From Nesterenkonia sandarakina (lineage in GTDB: Bacteria > Actinomycetota > Actinomycetes > Actinomycetales > Micrococcaceae), in contig NZ_PVTY01000004.1 of NCBI RefSeq assembly GCF_003003175.1, positions 1 through 64,000 on the forward strand: DNA of 64,000 nt, read 5' to 3'. Every line of letters begins with the position of its first letter. Position 1 is the stretch's first letter. The notes beneath the pieces are model-generated. The model saw nothing but the letters and a program-made list of their open reading frames with translations. It had not been told where the DNA came from and did not search any database. Position numbers and translations under genes: made by a program. Shown one piece after another: positions 31,684 through 39,327 of the stretch.

Positions 31684-32295
31684 TCAGAAGACCTGGGAGA
31701 TCTGGGCGAAGTCGAAGCGCTCTCCCCGTGGATACTGGGCGTCGCCCTCGGTGCTGGGGCCGTGGCCCACGTTGAGCACCATCAGGGTCTTCCACCCGGT
31801 ATCGGCGTGGACCTCGGCGTCGACCCCTGGGGCGTCCAGTCCGGCCATCGGCCCGACGTCGAGGCCGTGCGCGCGCAGCGCCACGATGAAGTAGCCGGCC
31901 TGCAGGAAGGCGTTGTCGCGTCCCATCTTCTCGCGGAACTCGAGCCGATCGGCGAACTTCTCCCGCAGGCCCTCTGCCTGGGGATAGAGCGTGGGCATGT
32001 GCTCGTGCCAGTTCGGGTCATAGGCCAGGACCACGGTCAGCGGTGCCGCGGTGGTCTTCCTGCCGTTGTCACCCTTGAAGTGCTCGACGACGGCGTCGCG
32101 CCGTTGACCGGGGTTCAGCACGGTCAGGCGCATCGGCTGACAGTTCATGGAGGTCGGGGCCCAGCGAGCGTCCTCGTAGGCCCGGTGGACCAGCTCCAGG
32201 TCGACTGCGCCCTCGGAGAAGAGGTGCGTGGTGTGCCGGCCCTCGAAGAGCCGGTGCATCGTCTCGCGGTCCAGTGCTGCAGTCGCCGTGGGCAT
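31684..32295 (-). CDS. Nitroreductase family protein (RutE-like malonic semialdehyde reductase)
   Basis: 203-aa FMN-dependent oxidoreductase from ATG 32295, which has a GAGGAG site. Visible motifs are LFEGRHTTHLFSEGAVD, ARWAPTSMNCQPMRL (FMN-binding), FLQAGYFIVALRAHGLDVGP and MAGLDAPGVDAE, then ERFDFAQISQVF at the end. The spacing and the length match RutE/HadB-type enzymes, which reduce malonic semialdehyde in uracil degradation. No other rut gene is in the window, so another aldehyde or nitro substrate is possible. A longer frame to 32436 is not supported by a start. Confidence 0.8.
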   Translation of the reverse strand: MPTATAALDRETMHRLFEGRHTTHLFSEGAVDLELVHRAYEDARWAPTSMNCQPMRLTVLNPGQRRDAVVEHFKGDNGRKTTAAPLTVVLAYDPNWHEHMPTLYPQAEGLREKFADRLEFREKMGRDNAFLQAGYFIVALRAHGLDVGPMAGLDAPGVDAEVHADTGWKTLMVLNVGHGPSTEGDAQYPRGERFDFAQISQVF

Positions 32296-32393
32296 GGATC
32301 TCCTCGTGCTCGTCGGTGTGCGCTTGAAATCGCCGGTTTCGGCTCCATCAGAGAAGAACGTCGAACCCGCCGAAGTTCTTCCCAGTGTCTGTG

Positions 32394-32399
32394 TACTAT
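32394..32399 (+). promoter_or_regulatory. -10 box TACTAT, leaderless start of sigma-factor gene
   Basis: TACTAT ends six bases before ATG 32406. That ATG opens the sigma-factor frame but meets an amber codon after three residues. Confidence 0.45.
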
Positions 32400-32405
32400 T
32401 AGCCC

Positions 32406-32492
32406 ATGTCACGCTAGACCACCGGCGCCGGAGCACCTTCCCCCGGTCCCGATGAGGTCACGCTTGTCGCTCGCGCTCAGGACGGTGACCTG
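32406..32492 (+). other. 5' segment of sigma-factor frame interrupted by an amber codon
   Basis: ATG 32406 is in frame with the sigma factor and reads Met-Ser-Arg-TAG (TAG at 32415-32417). After the stop the frame stays open and encodes conserved region 2.1-like sequence (DEVTLVARAQDGDLVAFEQL), with no ATG, GTG or TTG before 32493. So the conserved N-terminal residues seem to belong to the protein, yet cannot be reached without passing the amber codon. Confidence 0.6.
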
Positions 32493-32990
32493 GTGGCATT
32501 CGAGCAGCTCGTGGACCGTTATGAATCCCGACTGCTCGGACTGTGCATCCGCATGCTGCGCAACCGCACGGACGCCGAGGACATCGTGCAGGACACGTTT
32601 CTCACGACCTGGCGACGACTCGACTCGCTGCAGGATCCGGCGGCCTTCAAGTCATGGGTGTTCCGACTCGCCAGCAATGGGTGCCTCGACTTCCTGCGGC
32701 GCCGCGAGGTGCGCAGAACTGACGCTGTTGATCCCGCAGACATGGTGGGAGAATCGGCGACAGGGCCCTCAGTGGAAGACCGCGCCGAGACATCGGCGGC
32801 GGTGAGGGAGCTGGACCATGTGCTCATCACGCTCTCCCCGGAACAGAGAATCGCCTGGCTGCTCTACGAGATCGAGGGCCAGTCCTATGCCGAGATCGCG
32901 GAGGTGCTGGGTGTGACCGAAGGAAGCGTGCGAGGACGGATCCATCGCGCACGCCTGGCCATCGTCGAGGGGATGAAAGGATGGGCATGA
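32493..32990 (+). CDS. ECF-type RNA polymerase sigma factor (5' end unclear)
   Basis: 165 residues from GTG 32493. Sigma region 2 is visible in FEQLVDRYESRLLGLCIRML, RTDAEDIVQDTFLTTWRRL and PAAFKSWVFRLASNGCLDFL. A short linker follows, then region 4: LSPEQRIAWLLYEIEGQSYA, EIAEVLGVTEGSVRGRIHRA. The conserved frame reaches upstream of 32493 but contains TAG at 32415 (see preceding entry), so GTG 32493 gives a protein lacking part of region 2.1. The stop overlaps the next gene, the first of three Asp23-like genes. No anti-sigma factor gene is recognisable unless the 171-residue neighbour fills that role. Confidence 0.75.
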   Translation: MAFEQLVDRYESRLLGLCIRMLRNRTDAEDIVQDTFLTTWRRLDSLQDPAAFKSWVFRLASNGCLDFLRRREVRRTDAVDPADMVGESATGPSVEDRAETSAAVRELDHVLITLSPEQRIAWLLYEIEGQSYAEIAEVLGVTEGSVRGRIHRARLAIVEGMKGWA

Positions 32991-33496
32991 CACAGCCGCC
33001 CTCAGACCCACGGGAGCCTGCGGATCAGGATGTCTTCGGTGACATCAGCGAGGCCCAGGCGCTGGAGAGCTACGACCGGCTGCGCAGCGTGGTGGATGAC
33101 TACCGGCGCACCGAGACCGCCGCGGGCGACCAGGTCAGCGGCCTCAAGGCCCGCATCATGAGCATCGTCGAGGACGAGGCCGCGCGCGGACCCAGCACCG
33201 CGCTCTACTCTTCTGCAGGACTTCCCTACGTCATGACGACCGCCTCGCTGCGCGCGCAGGTCCGGGCCGCCGTGGACGAGGAGCCCGGGCTGCGCGCCCG
33301 CCGGGTCAAGGTCACCTCCGAGAGCGCTCCGGGCAGGCCGCTGGATCTGCGGGTGACGCTCACGATGGCGTTCGGGCTGTCACTGACCGAGTTCGCGCCG
33401 CGGCTGCGCGCTCGCATCGCCGAACGCATGGAGCTGATCATCGGCGTGAAGGCCGGCCACGTGGATCTGGTCGTGGAGGATGTCCACGATGAGTGA
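32987..33496 (+). CDS. Asp23-operon-associated protein
   Basis: 169 residues from ATG 32987, which overlaps the sigma-factor stop (ATGA) and has AAAGG six bases upstream (ATG 32981 is the alternative but too close to it). The N-terminal half is charged and may be coiled (ALESYDRLRSVVDDYRRTET, LKARIMSIVEDEAARG). The C-terminal half (RAQVRAAVDEEPGLRARRV, LRVTLTMAFGLSLTEFAPRL) has the alternating strand-helix pattern of Asp23/Gls24-like domains. It might regulate the sigma factor, since it lies where an anti-sigma factor usually does, but no zinc motif or membrane helix is present. Confidence 0.6.
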   Translation: MTQPPSDPREPADQDVFGDISEAQALESYDRLRSVVDDYRRTETAAGDQVSGLKARIMSIVEDEAARGPSTALYSSAGLPYVMTTASLRAQVRAAVDEEPGLRARRVKVTSESAPGRPLDLRVTLTMAFGLSLTEFAPRLRARIAERMELIIGVKAGHVDLVVEDVHDE

Positions 33497-33881
33497 TCTC
33501 CCGATGAGCGGATCCCCCGAGGACGATGCCGCGCGCAGCGCGGCGCCCGGAAGCGACAGGGCGGCGCTGGAGGCGGCCGTCGTGGAGTCCGTCTCCGTGG
33601 TGCCAGGCGTGGCTCGTCTGGTCCCGAGCTTCCGTCAGGTCCTCACCGCGACCGCAAGACGGCTGCTGAACGCCGAGACCAGTCCAGCCACCGGCGTCGA
33701 CATCGTCACCGAGGCCAGCGGCGGCGTCGTCGTCTATGTGGATCTCTACACCGATGGCACCCGTCCGGCAGGCAGTGTGGTGGACGACGTCGCCGCCGAG
33801 GTCCAGGCGCTGATCCTCACCCACGAGGGTTCCTCGGCACAGGTCAAGGTCCGCGTCATGGGTGTCATGGATGCTGGTTGA
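33489..33881 (+). CDS. Asp23/Gls24-like small protein
   Basis: 130 residues from ATG 33489, nine bases after a GGAGG site and overlapping the upstream stop. The first 25 residues are acidic and disordered-looking. The rest follows the Asp23 pattern, with AVVESVSVVPGVARLVPSFR, TGVDIVTEASGGVVVYVDLY and VVDDVAAEVQALILTHEG. These families associate with the cell envelope and alkaline or envelope stress. Second of three related genes behind the sigma factor. Overlaps the next gene by 11 bases. Confidence 0.6.
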   Translation: MSDLPMSGSPEDDAARSAAPGSDRAALEAAVVESVSVVPGVARLVPSFRQVLTATARRLLNAETSPATGVDIVTEASGGVVVYVDLYTDGTRPAGSVVDDVAAEVQALILTHEGSSAQVKVRVMGVMDAG

Positions 33882-34320
33882 GGATCCTGGGCTGAACGCC
33901 GGGCACCCGGTCGATCCGGTCCCGAGCCCGCTCGTGACCGAGCGCGGGGTCACCACCGTCGAGGAGACCGTGGTGCGCAAGCTCGCCGGCCTCGCAGCGC
34001 GACAGGTCCCCGGGGTGCACGCCCTGGGAGGTGCCGCGCGCCGGTCCTTCGACGCGCTCTCCGAGCGGATCCCGGGATCCCGCATGCAGGCCGGCAGCGG
34101 AGTCGCGGTGCAGAAGGGCGTCCGCCAGGCGGCCGTGGATCTCGTGGTGATCGTGGAATTCGGGGCACCGATCGTGGAGGTCGCCCAGAACATCCGCCGC
34201 GAGGTGGTCCGCGCGGTGGAACACGGCACCGGCCTGGAGGTCGTCGAGGTCAACATCACCGTCGCCGATGTCCACGTCCCCGGTGACGAGGGGCTGCCCG
34301 GGGATGGCGCCCTCCGCTGA
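33871..34320 (+). CDS. Asp23/Gls24 family envelope stress response protein
   Basis: 149 residues from ATG 33871. This is the clearest Asp23 domain of the operon: TVEETVVRKLAGLAARQVPG, VHALGG, GVAVQKGVRQAAVDLVVIVE, FGAPIVEVAQNIRREVVRAV and GLEVVEVNITVADVHVP. In Gram-positive bacteria Asp23 coats the inner face of the membrane through membrane partners and is induced by alkaline shock. Together with the two preceding genes and the sigma factor it forms a stress cassette. A large stem-loop (34352-34419) follows. Confidence 0.82.
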   Translation: MLVEDPGLNAGHPVDPVPSPLVTERGVTTVEETVVRKLAGLAARQVPGVHALGGAARRSFDALSERIPGSRMQAGSGVAVQKGVRQAAVDLVVIVEFGAPIVEVAQNIRREVVRAVEHGTGLEVVEVNITVADVHVPGDEGLPGDGALR

Positions 34321-34351
34321 CGGCCCTTCCGCCCGACACCTCACGGATCTG

Positions 34352-34419
34352 TCGCATGTCTCTGCCAGGTCCCATGGTTGTTTCCGTCCATAGCGATGGG
34401 ACATGGCAGGGGCATGCGA
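34352..34419. terminator. Long interrupted stem-loop, probable terminator of the Asp23 operon
   Basis: TCGCATG (34352-34358), CTGCCA (34362-34367) and GTCCCAT (34369-34375) pair with ATGGGAC (34396-34402), TGGCAG (34404-34409) and CATGCGA (34413-34419). That gives a 20-pair stem with small internal loops around a 20-base loop. It begins 32 bases after the last Asp23 gene and ends 77 bases before the tRNA. No U tract, so it may also be a structured RNA or a short repeat element. Confidence 0.55.
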
Positions 34420-34462
34420 GAAACCGATGGGCAGTGAGCGAGCAGCCGCCCGGCGCACCTGG

Positions 34463-34468
34463 TAATCT
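34463..34468 (+). promoter_or_regulatory. Candidate -10 box TAATCT for tRNA-Gly/thi operon
   Basis: TAATCT lies 27 bases before the tRNA 5' end, giving a short 5' leader. No convincing -35 box. It is the only TANNNT element I see in the gap. Confidence 0.35.
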
Positions 34469-34495
34469 CGAGTCCTGGCCTCAACGGGCCGGAAT

Positions 34496-34566
34496 GCGGG
34501 CGTAGCTTAATGGCAAAGCTTCTGCTTCCCAAGCAGACGACGCGGGTTCGATTCCCGTCGCCCGCT
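34496..34566 (+). tRNA. tRNA-Gly (anticodon CCC)
   Basis: A 71-base cloverleaf without encoded CCA. The acceptor stem GCGGGCG (34496-34502) pairs with CGCCCGC (34559-34565) followed by discriminator T. The D arm contains AGCTTAATGGCAAAGCT. The anticodon stem TCTGC/GCAGA encloses the loop TTCCCAA with anticodon CCC, reading GGG. The T arm has GGGTTCGATTCCC. It ends two bases before the GTG start of thiO, so the two are almost certainly cotranscribed. Confidence 0.95.
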
Positions 34567-34568
34567 CT

Positions 34569-35813
34569 GTGAACACCAGGGCGAACACCGCAGTGATCGG
34601 CGCCGGCGTGCTCGGGCTGTTGACCGCCTGGCAGCTGCGTCTGTCCGGGCACGACGTCACCGTCATCGCGCCGAGCATCGCCCAGGACGCCTCCTGGGCC
34701 GCCGCCGGCATGCTTGCCCCGATCAGCGAGGTCCAATACGGGCAGGACGATCTCTGGCCGATCATGACCGCCTCCCGGGCGGAGTACCCGCAGTTCCTCG
34801 CCACGCTTTCCCGCGCCACCGATGTGCCCACCGGTTACCGCGAGAACGGCACGCTGCTCATCGCCGCCGATCGTTCTGATCGCGACGCCGTCGCCGAGCT
34901 CGCCGTGCTTCAGCGCGAGCACGGCATGGACGTCACCGCGCTGACCAGCTCCACCCTGCGCCGTCGTGAGCCGGGCCTGGCCCCGGGACTCTCCAAGGGC
35001 TTCGACGTCCCCAGTGACCATCAGATCGATCCGCGCCAGCTCGTCGCCGCCGCCTGCGCCGCCCTGGAGGCCGAGCTGGACCCGGAGCACTTCCCCGGCG
35101 CGGGCCACCCGGTCCGCTGGCTCACCGCCACGGTGACCGCCGTAGAGGACTCACCAGACGTTGACGAGTCCGCTGCCCCGGCCATCCCCGGGGCGGAGGC
35201 AGAATCAGCTCCGCGCTTCACCGTCACCACCGAGGACGACGCGGCCCACCCGTTCGACGCGGTGCTGCTGGTGGCCGGACTCGGCTACTCGTCGATAGCA
35301 GGACTTCCGGAGACCTGCCCGCTGGACCTGCGTCCGATCCACGGCGACGTGCTGCGCCTGCGGGTCAACCCGGCCCAGCTGATGCGCGGGGAGTCCCACA
35401 TCCTCGACGCCACGGTCCGGGCGCGGGTCAACGGCCGTTCGGTCTACCTGGTTCCGCGCGCCGACGGCGGACTGGTCATCGGGGCGTCCTCCCGCGAGGA
35501 CAGCCTCACCGGCACCCACGCCGGATCCGTCCAGGAGCTGCTGACCGACGCCGTCGCCGTGCTGCCCGGGGTCAAGGACATGGAGCTCGTCGAGATCACC
35601 ACCCGCGCCCGTCCCGGCACCCCTGATGAACGCCCCTTCCTGGGCGAGCTGCGCCCCGGACTGGTCGTCTCCACCGGATACTCCCGGCACGGCATCCTGC
35701 TCGCCCCGCTCGCCGCCAGGCTCGGTGCCGCTCTCCTGGGATCTGCACCTGAGCTCGGCGCAGAGGACCAGCAGCTTCTCACCAGCATGCGGCTCACCCG
35801 ACACCGGGGCTGA
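34569..35813 (+). CDS. thiO: Glycine oxidase ThiO
   Basis: 414-aa FAD-dependent amine oxidase that converts glycine to iminoglycine (dehydroglycine) for thiazole synthesis. The N-terminal dinucleotide motif TAVIGAGVLGLLTAWQLRLSG is only eight residues from the start. Further motifs: VTVIAPSIAQDASWAAAGM, RPIHGDVLRLRV, VYLVPRADGGLVIGASSRED and STGYSRHGILLAPLAA. The GTG at 34569 begins two bases after the 3' end of tRNA-Gly, leaving no room for a ribosome binding site outside the tRNA. Cleavage of the tRNA 3' end would produce a leaderless thiO message. Followed by thiS, thiG and thiF. Confidence 0.88.
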   Translation: MNTRANTAVIGAGVLGLLTAWQLRLSGHDVTVIAPSIAQDASWAAAGMLAPISEVQYGQDDLWPIMTASRAEYPQFLATLSRATDVPTGYRENGTLLIAADRSDRDAVAELAVLQREHGMDVTALTSSTLRRREPGLAPGLSKGFDVPSDHQIDPRQLVAAACAALEAELDPEHFPGAGHPVRWLTATVTAVEDSPDVDESAAPAIPGAEAESAPRFTVTTEDDAAHPFDAVLLVAGLGYSSIAGLPETCPLDLRPIHGDVLRLRVNPAQLMRGESHILDATVRARVNGRSVYLVPRADGGLVIGASSREDSLTGTHAGSVQELLTDAVAVLPGVKDMELVEITTRARPGTPDERPFLGELRPGLVVSTGYSRHGILLAPLAARLGAALLGSAPELGAEDQQLLTSMRLTRHRG

Positions 35814-35931
35814 CTCACTAGACTGGACCCGGCCCGCGCCGCGCTGGCCCGAGTCCTGGATCGGACCAGGAACACACCCGGCCCGCGCCGTGTTGTGCCA
35901 AGACCACCCGCACCTGATGACGTGGAGAACC

Positions 35932-36171
35932 ATGCTCACCGTCCGCATCAATGAAGAACCCGTGACGCTGCCCGAAGACGCCACCGTGGTGGACGCCGTC
36001 GCCCAGACCACCGGGCGCAGCCTCAACCCCGACGGCACCCCCGCCGACGGTGGAAGGCTCGGCGTCGCCGTCGCACTCGACGCCGCCGTCGTCCCGCGCA
36101 GCCGCTGGTCCGCGACCACCCTGACCGGTGGCGAAGACCTCGAGATCGTCACCGCCGTCCAAGGCGGCTGA
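35932..36171 (+). CDS. thiS: Sulfur carrier protein ThiS
   Basis: 79-aa ubiquitin-like sulfur carrier. It starts MLTVRINEEPVTLPEDATVV and ends in the diglycine TAVQGG that is adenylated by ThiF and thiocarboxylated. The central sequence GVAVALDAAVVPRSRW is typical. About ten residues longer than the shortest ThiS proteins because of a GTPADGG insertion. ATG 35932 lies 118 bases after the thiO stop; an open frame extends upstream to 35626 inside thiO and is a shadow. Confidence 0.92.
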   Translation: MLTVRINEEPVTLPEDATVVDAVAQTTGRSLNPDGTPADGGRLGVAVALDAAVVPRSRWSATTLTGGEDLEIVTAVQGG

Positions 36172-36993
<822 letters not shown>

Positions 36994-37008
36994 GGACCCT
37001 GCCCCACG

Positions 37009-38316
37009 ATGAATGATCTCTCCCAGTTCTCCCGCTCCCAGATGGAACGGTTCCAGCGGCACTTCTCCCTCGACGGCTTCGGCATCGAGGCCCAGGCGAA
37101 GCTGCTGAACTCCCGCGTGGTGGTCGTCGGCGCCGGCGGCCTGGGCGCACCGATCCTGACCTATCTGGCCGCCGCCGGGGTGGGCACCATCGACGTGATC
37201 GACCACGACGTCGTCGACCGGTCCAACCTGCACCGCCAGGTGATCCACTCCGAGGCCAGCATCGGGGAGCCCAAGACCGCGTCTGCGGCCGCGGTGATGC
37301 GCGGGCTGCACCCGGAGATCGTCATCAACGAACACCGCGAACCGATCACCGCGGCCAACGCGCTGGAGCTCATCGACGGGGCGGACATCGTGGTGGACGG
37401 CTCCGACAACTTCACCACCCGCTATGTGGTTGCCGACGCCTGCGAGATCGCTGACAAGCCGATGGTCTCCGGATCGATCCTGCGCTTCGCCGGACAGGTC
37501 AGCCTCTTCTGGGCCAGCCGCGGACCGACCTACCGCGACCTCTACCCCGAGGCCCCCGACGCCGGCGAGGTCCCCACCTGCGCCCAGGCGGGAGTGCTCG
37601 GCGTGCTGCCCGGCGTGATCGGCTCGATCATGGCCACCGAGACGATCAAGTTCCTCACCGGCATCGGTGAGACCCTGCTGGGACGGGTGCTGATCTACGA
37701 CGCGCTGGGCGCCAGCTTCCGCGAGATCAGCCTGCACCCGGATCCCGACCGGGTGCCGGTCACCAGCATCGGCGCCGACGTCGCGGGACTGGGCGGGTTC
37801 ACCGCCAACGCGCCTGCCGCTGCTGTCTCCACCACGGCTGTTCCCCCCGCAGCATCCCGCGCGGCCGAGGAAGATGCGGCGGATGTTACGGAATCCATCA
37901 CCGCCGTTTCCGTGGACGGCGCCGCACCCGCTGCTGAACCGACCCCCGAGCCTGCCGTCGTCGAGGACCTCGACTTCAACCCCTTCACCGGGGACCCGAA
38001 GCTCGACGATGACGTCACGCCCAAGGAGCTGCGCGAACTCCTCGACGCCGGCCTGATCGGGGGCATCGTGGATGTCCGGGAGCCCTGGGAGCACCGGATG
38101 GGCACCATCGAGGGCGCGGTGAACGTCCCGCTGGGAGATCTCTGGCACGGCGACACCGGAGTCTCCGGGCTCGATGACGCCGCGGGAAAGCCGGTGGTGC
38201 TCTACTGCAAGATCGGTGTCCGCTCCCGCCAGGCGCTGGAAGTGCTGCGCCAGCGGCACCCCCGGGCGGAGCTGCGCAACCTCATCGGAGGTTACGAGCT
38301 GTACAAACAGCTCTGA
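37009..38316 (+). CDS. thiF: ThiF/MoeB-type adenylyltransferase fused to a rhodanese domain
   Basis: 435 aa. Residues about 15-255 are the E1-like domain: VVVVGAGGLGAPILTYLAAA (nucleotide binding), DVVDRSNLHRQVIH (Arg finger), VDGSDNFTTRYVVADAC (Asp ligand) and CAQAGVLGVLPGVIG. Residues about 260-325 are an Ala/Pro/Glu-rich linker. Residues about 330-435 are a rhodanese domain with DVREPWEHRMGTIEGAVNVP and the active cysteine in VVLYCKIGVRSRQA. The fusion can adenylate ThiS (and possibly MoaD) and deliver sulfur in one polypeptide. MoeB of molybdopterin synthesis is the main alternative name; the thi context favours ThiF. Confidence 0.88.
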   Translation: MNDLSQFSRSQMERFQRHFSLDGFGIEAQAKLLNSRVVVVGAGGLGAPILTYLAAAGVGTIDVIDHDVVDRSNLHRQVIHSEASIGEPKTASAAAVMRGLHPEIVINEHREPITAANALELIDGADIVVDGSDNFTTRYVVADACEIADKPMVSGSILRFAGQVSLFWASRGPTYRDLYPEAPDAGEVPTCAQAGVLGVLPGVIGSIMATETIKFLTGIGETLLGRVLIYDALGASFREISLHPDPDRVPVTSIGADVAGLGGFTANAPAAAVSTTAVPPAASRAAEEDAADVTESITAVSVDGAAPAAEPTPEPAVVEDLDFNPFTGDPKLDDDVTPKELRELLDAGLIGGIVDVREPWEHRMGTIEGAVNVPLGDLWHGDTGVSGLDDAAGKPVVLYCKIGVRSRQALEVLRQRHPRAELRNLIGGYELYKQL

Positions 38317-38333
38317 GCCTTCCCTGGGTGCGG

Positions 38334-38339
38334 TAGTTT
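38334..38339 (+). promoter_or_regulatory. -10 box TAGTTT, leaderless start
   Basis: TAGTTT ends six bases before GTG 38346, so the kinase gene probably has its own leaderless promoter just after thiF. Confidence 0.5.
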
Positions 38340-38345
38340 AGTGGG

Positions 38346-39323
38346 GTGAGTGCATACCTGGCGGTCATCGGTGAATGCTTGGTGGATGTCGTCCATTCGG
38401 AGACATCTGCCCCCAAGGCGCACGTCGGGGGCTCGCCGTTCAACGTCGCGGTGGGACTCGCCCGGCTCGAGCACGACGTGGTCTTCGCCGGTCGCCGCGG
38501 AGACGACGACTACGGCCGGATGATCGCCCGCAGCCTGCGCGCCCAGGGCATCACCGCCCTGCTCGACGCCGATGCCTCCCCGACCTCCGTCGCCCGCGCC
38601 ACCCTGGATCCCACCGGACAGGCCAGCTACGAATTCACCCTGGACTGGACCCTCCCCAGCGCCGCTGAGCTGGAACAGAAGTTCTGCGCCCTGGCCCGGG
38701 AGAACAAGCCGACCGTCGGCGACGCCGGCCCGCTGGAGCACCTCCACACCGGCTCGATCGGCGCGATGCTCCAACCCGGCGCTGAGACGGTCAAGGGGGT
38801 GCTGGACCGGGCGCGGAAGGTCGCGACGATCTCCTATGACCCCAACTACCGCCCCACACTGGTGCCCAACCGCGAGGAGGCCCGGCGGCAGGCGGAGGAG
38901 TTCATCGCCCGCGCCGACGTCATCCAGGCCTCCACCGATGACCTGGACCTGCTCTACCCTGAACGCAGCCACCGCGAAACCATGGAGGCCTGGCTCCAGA
39001 TGGGCCCGGCCCTGGTCACCGTCACCCGCGGCCCCTCCGGGGCGATGGGGCTGACCCGGGCCGGCTTCGCCGAGCAGGAGGCCTTCTCCATAGAGGTCGC
39101 CGACACCGTCGGCGCCGGAGACTCCTTCATGGCCGCCACCCTCTCCACGCTGCGCCGGATGAACCTGCTCGGCGCCTCCCGACGTGCCACGCTGCGCGAG
39201 ATCAGTGCCGACCAGCTCGCGACGGTGCTGCGCACCGCCGCGCGCGCCGCCGCGATCAACTCCTCCCGGTTCGGCGCCCAGCCGCCCACGGCGGAGGAGC
39301 TCACCCAGGCCCTCGAGAGCTGA
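38346..39323 (+). CDS. PfkB-family carbohydrate kinase
   Basis: 325-aa sugar kinase. N-terminal VIGECLVDVV and HVGGSPFNVAVGLARLEHDV are the ribokinase-fold PfkB signature 1. SYDPNYRPTLVPN is the sugar-binding region typical of fructokinase-like members. Signature 2 with the catalytic Asp is VADTVGAGDSFMAATL. The substrate may be fructose, but 2-keto-3-deoxygluconate or another sugar is possible. The GTG start is supported by the -10 box six bases upstream. Followed immediately by a HAD phosphatase (4 bases) and a glycerophosphodiesterase. Confidence 0.87.
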   Translation: MSAYLAVIGECLVDVVHSETSAPKAHVGGSPFNVAVGLARLEHDVVFAGRRGDDDYGRMIARSLRAQGITALLDADASPTSVARATLDPTGQASYEFTLDWTLPSAAELEQKFCALARENKPTVGDAGPLEHLHTGSIGAMLQPGAETVKGVLDRARKVATISYDPNYRPTLVPNREEARRQAEEFIARADVIQASTDDLDLLYPERSHRETMEAWLQMGPALVTVTRGPSGAMGLTRAGFAEQEAFSIEVADTVGAGDSFMAATLSTLRRMNLLGASRRATLREISADQLATVLRTAARAAAINSSRFGAQPPTAEELTQALES

Positions 39324-39327
39324 GTCG

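Noticed and set aside
31684-32295. Rut pyrimidine degradation pathway
   Set aside because: Only a RutE-like nitroreductase is present; no rutA, rutB or other rut genes, and the uracil permease is 26 kb away.
32981-32986. ATG 32981 as start of the first Asp23-like gene
   Set aside because: The AAAGG site touches this ATG; ATG 32987 has a six-base spacing and forms the usual ATGA overlap.
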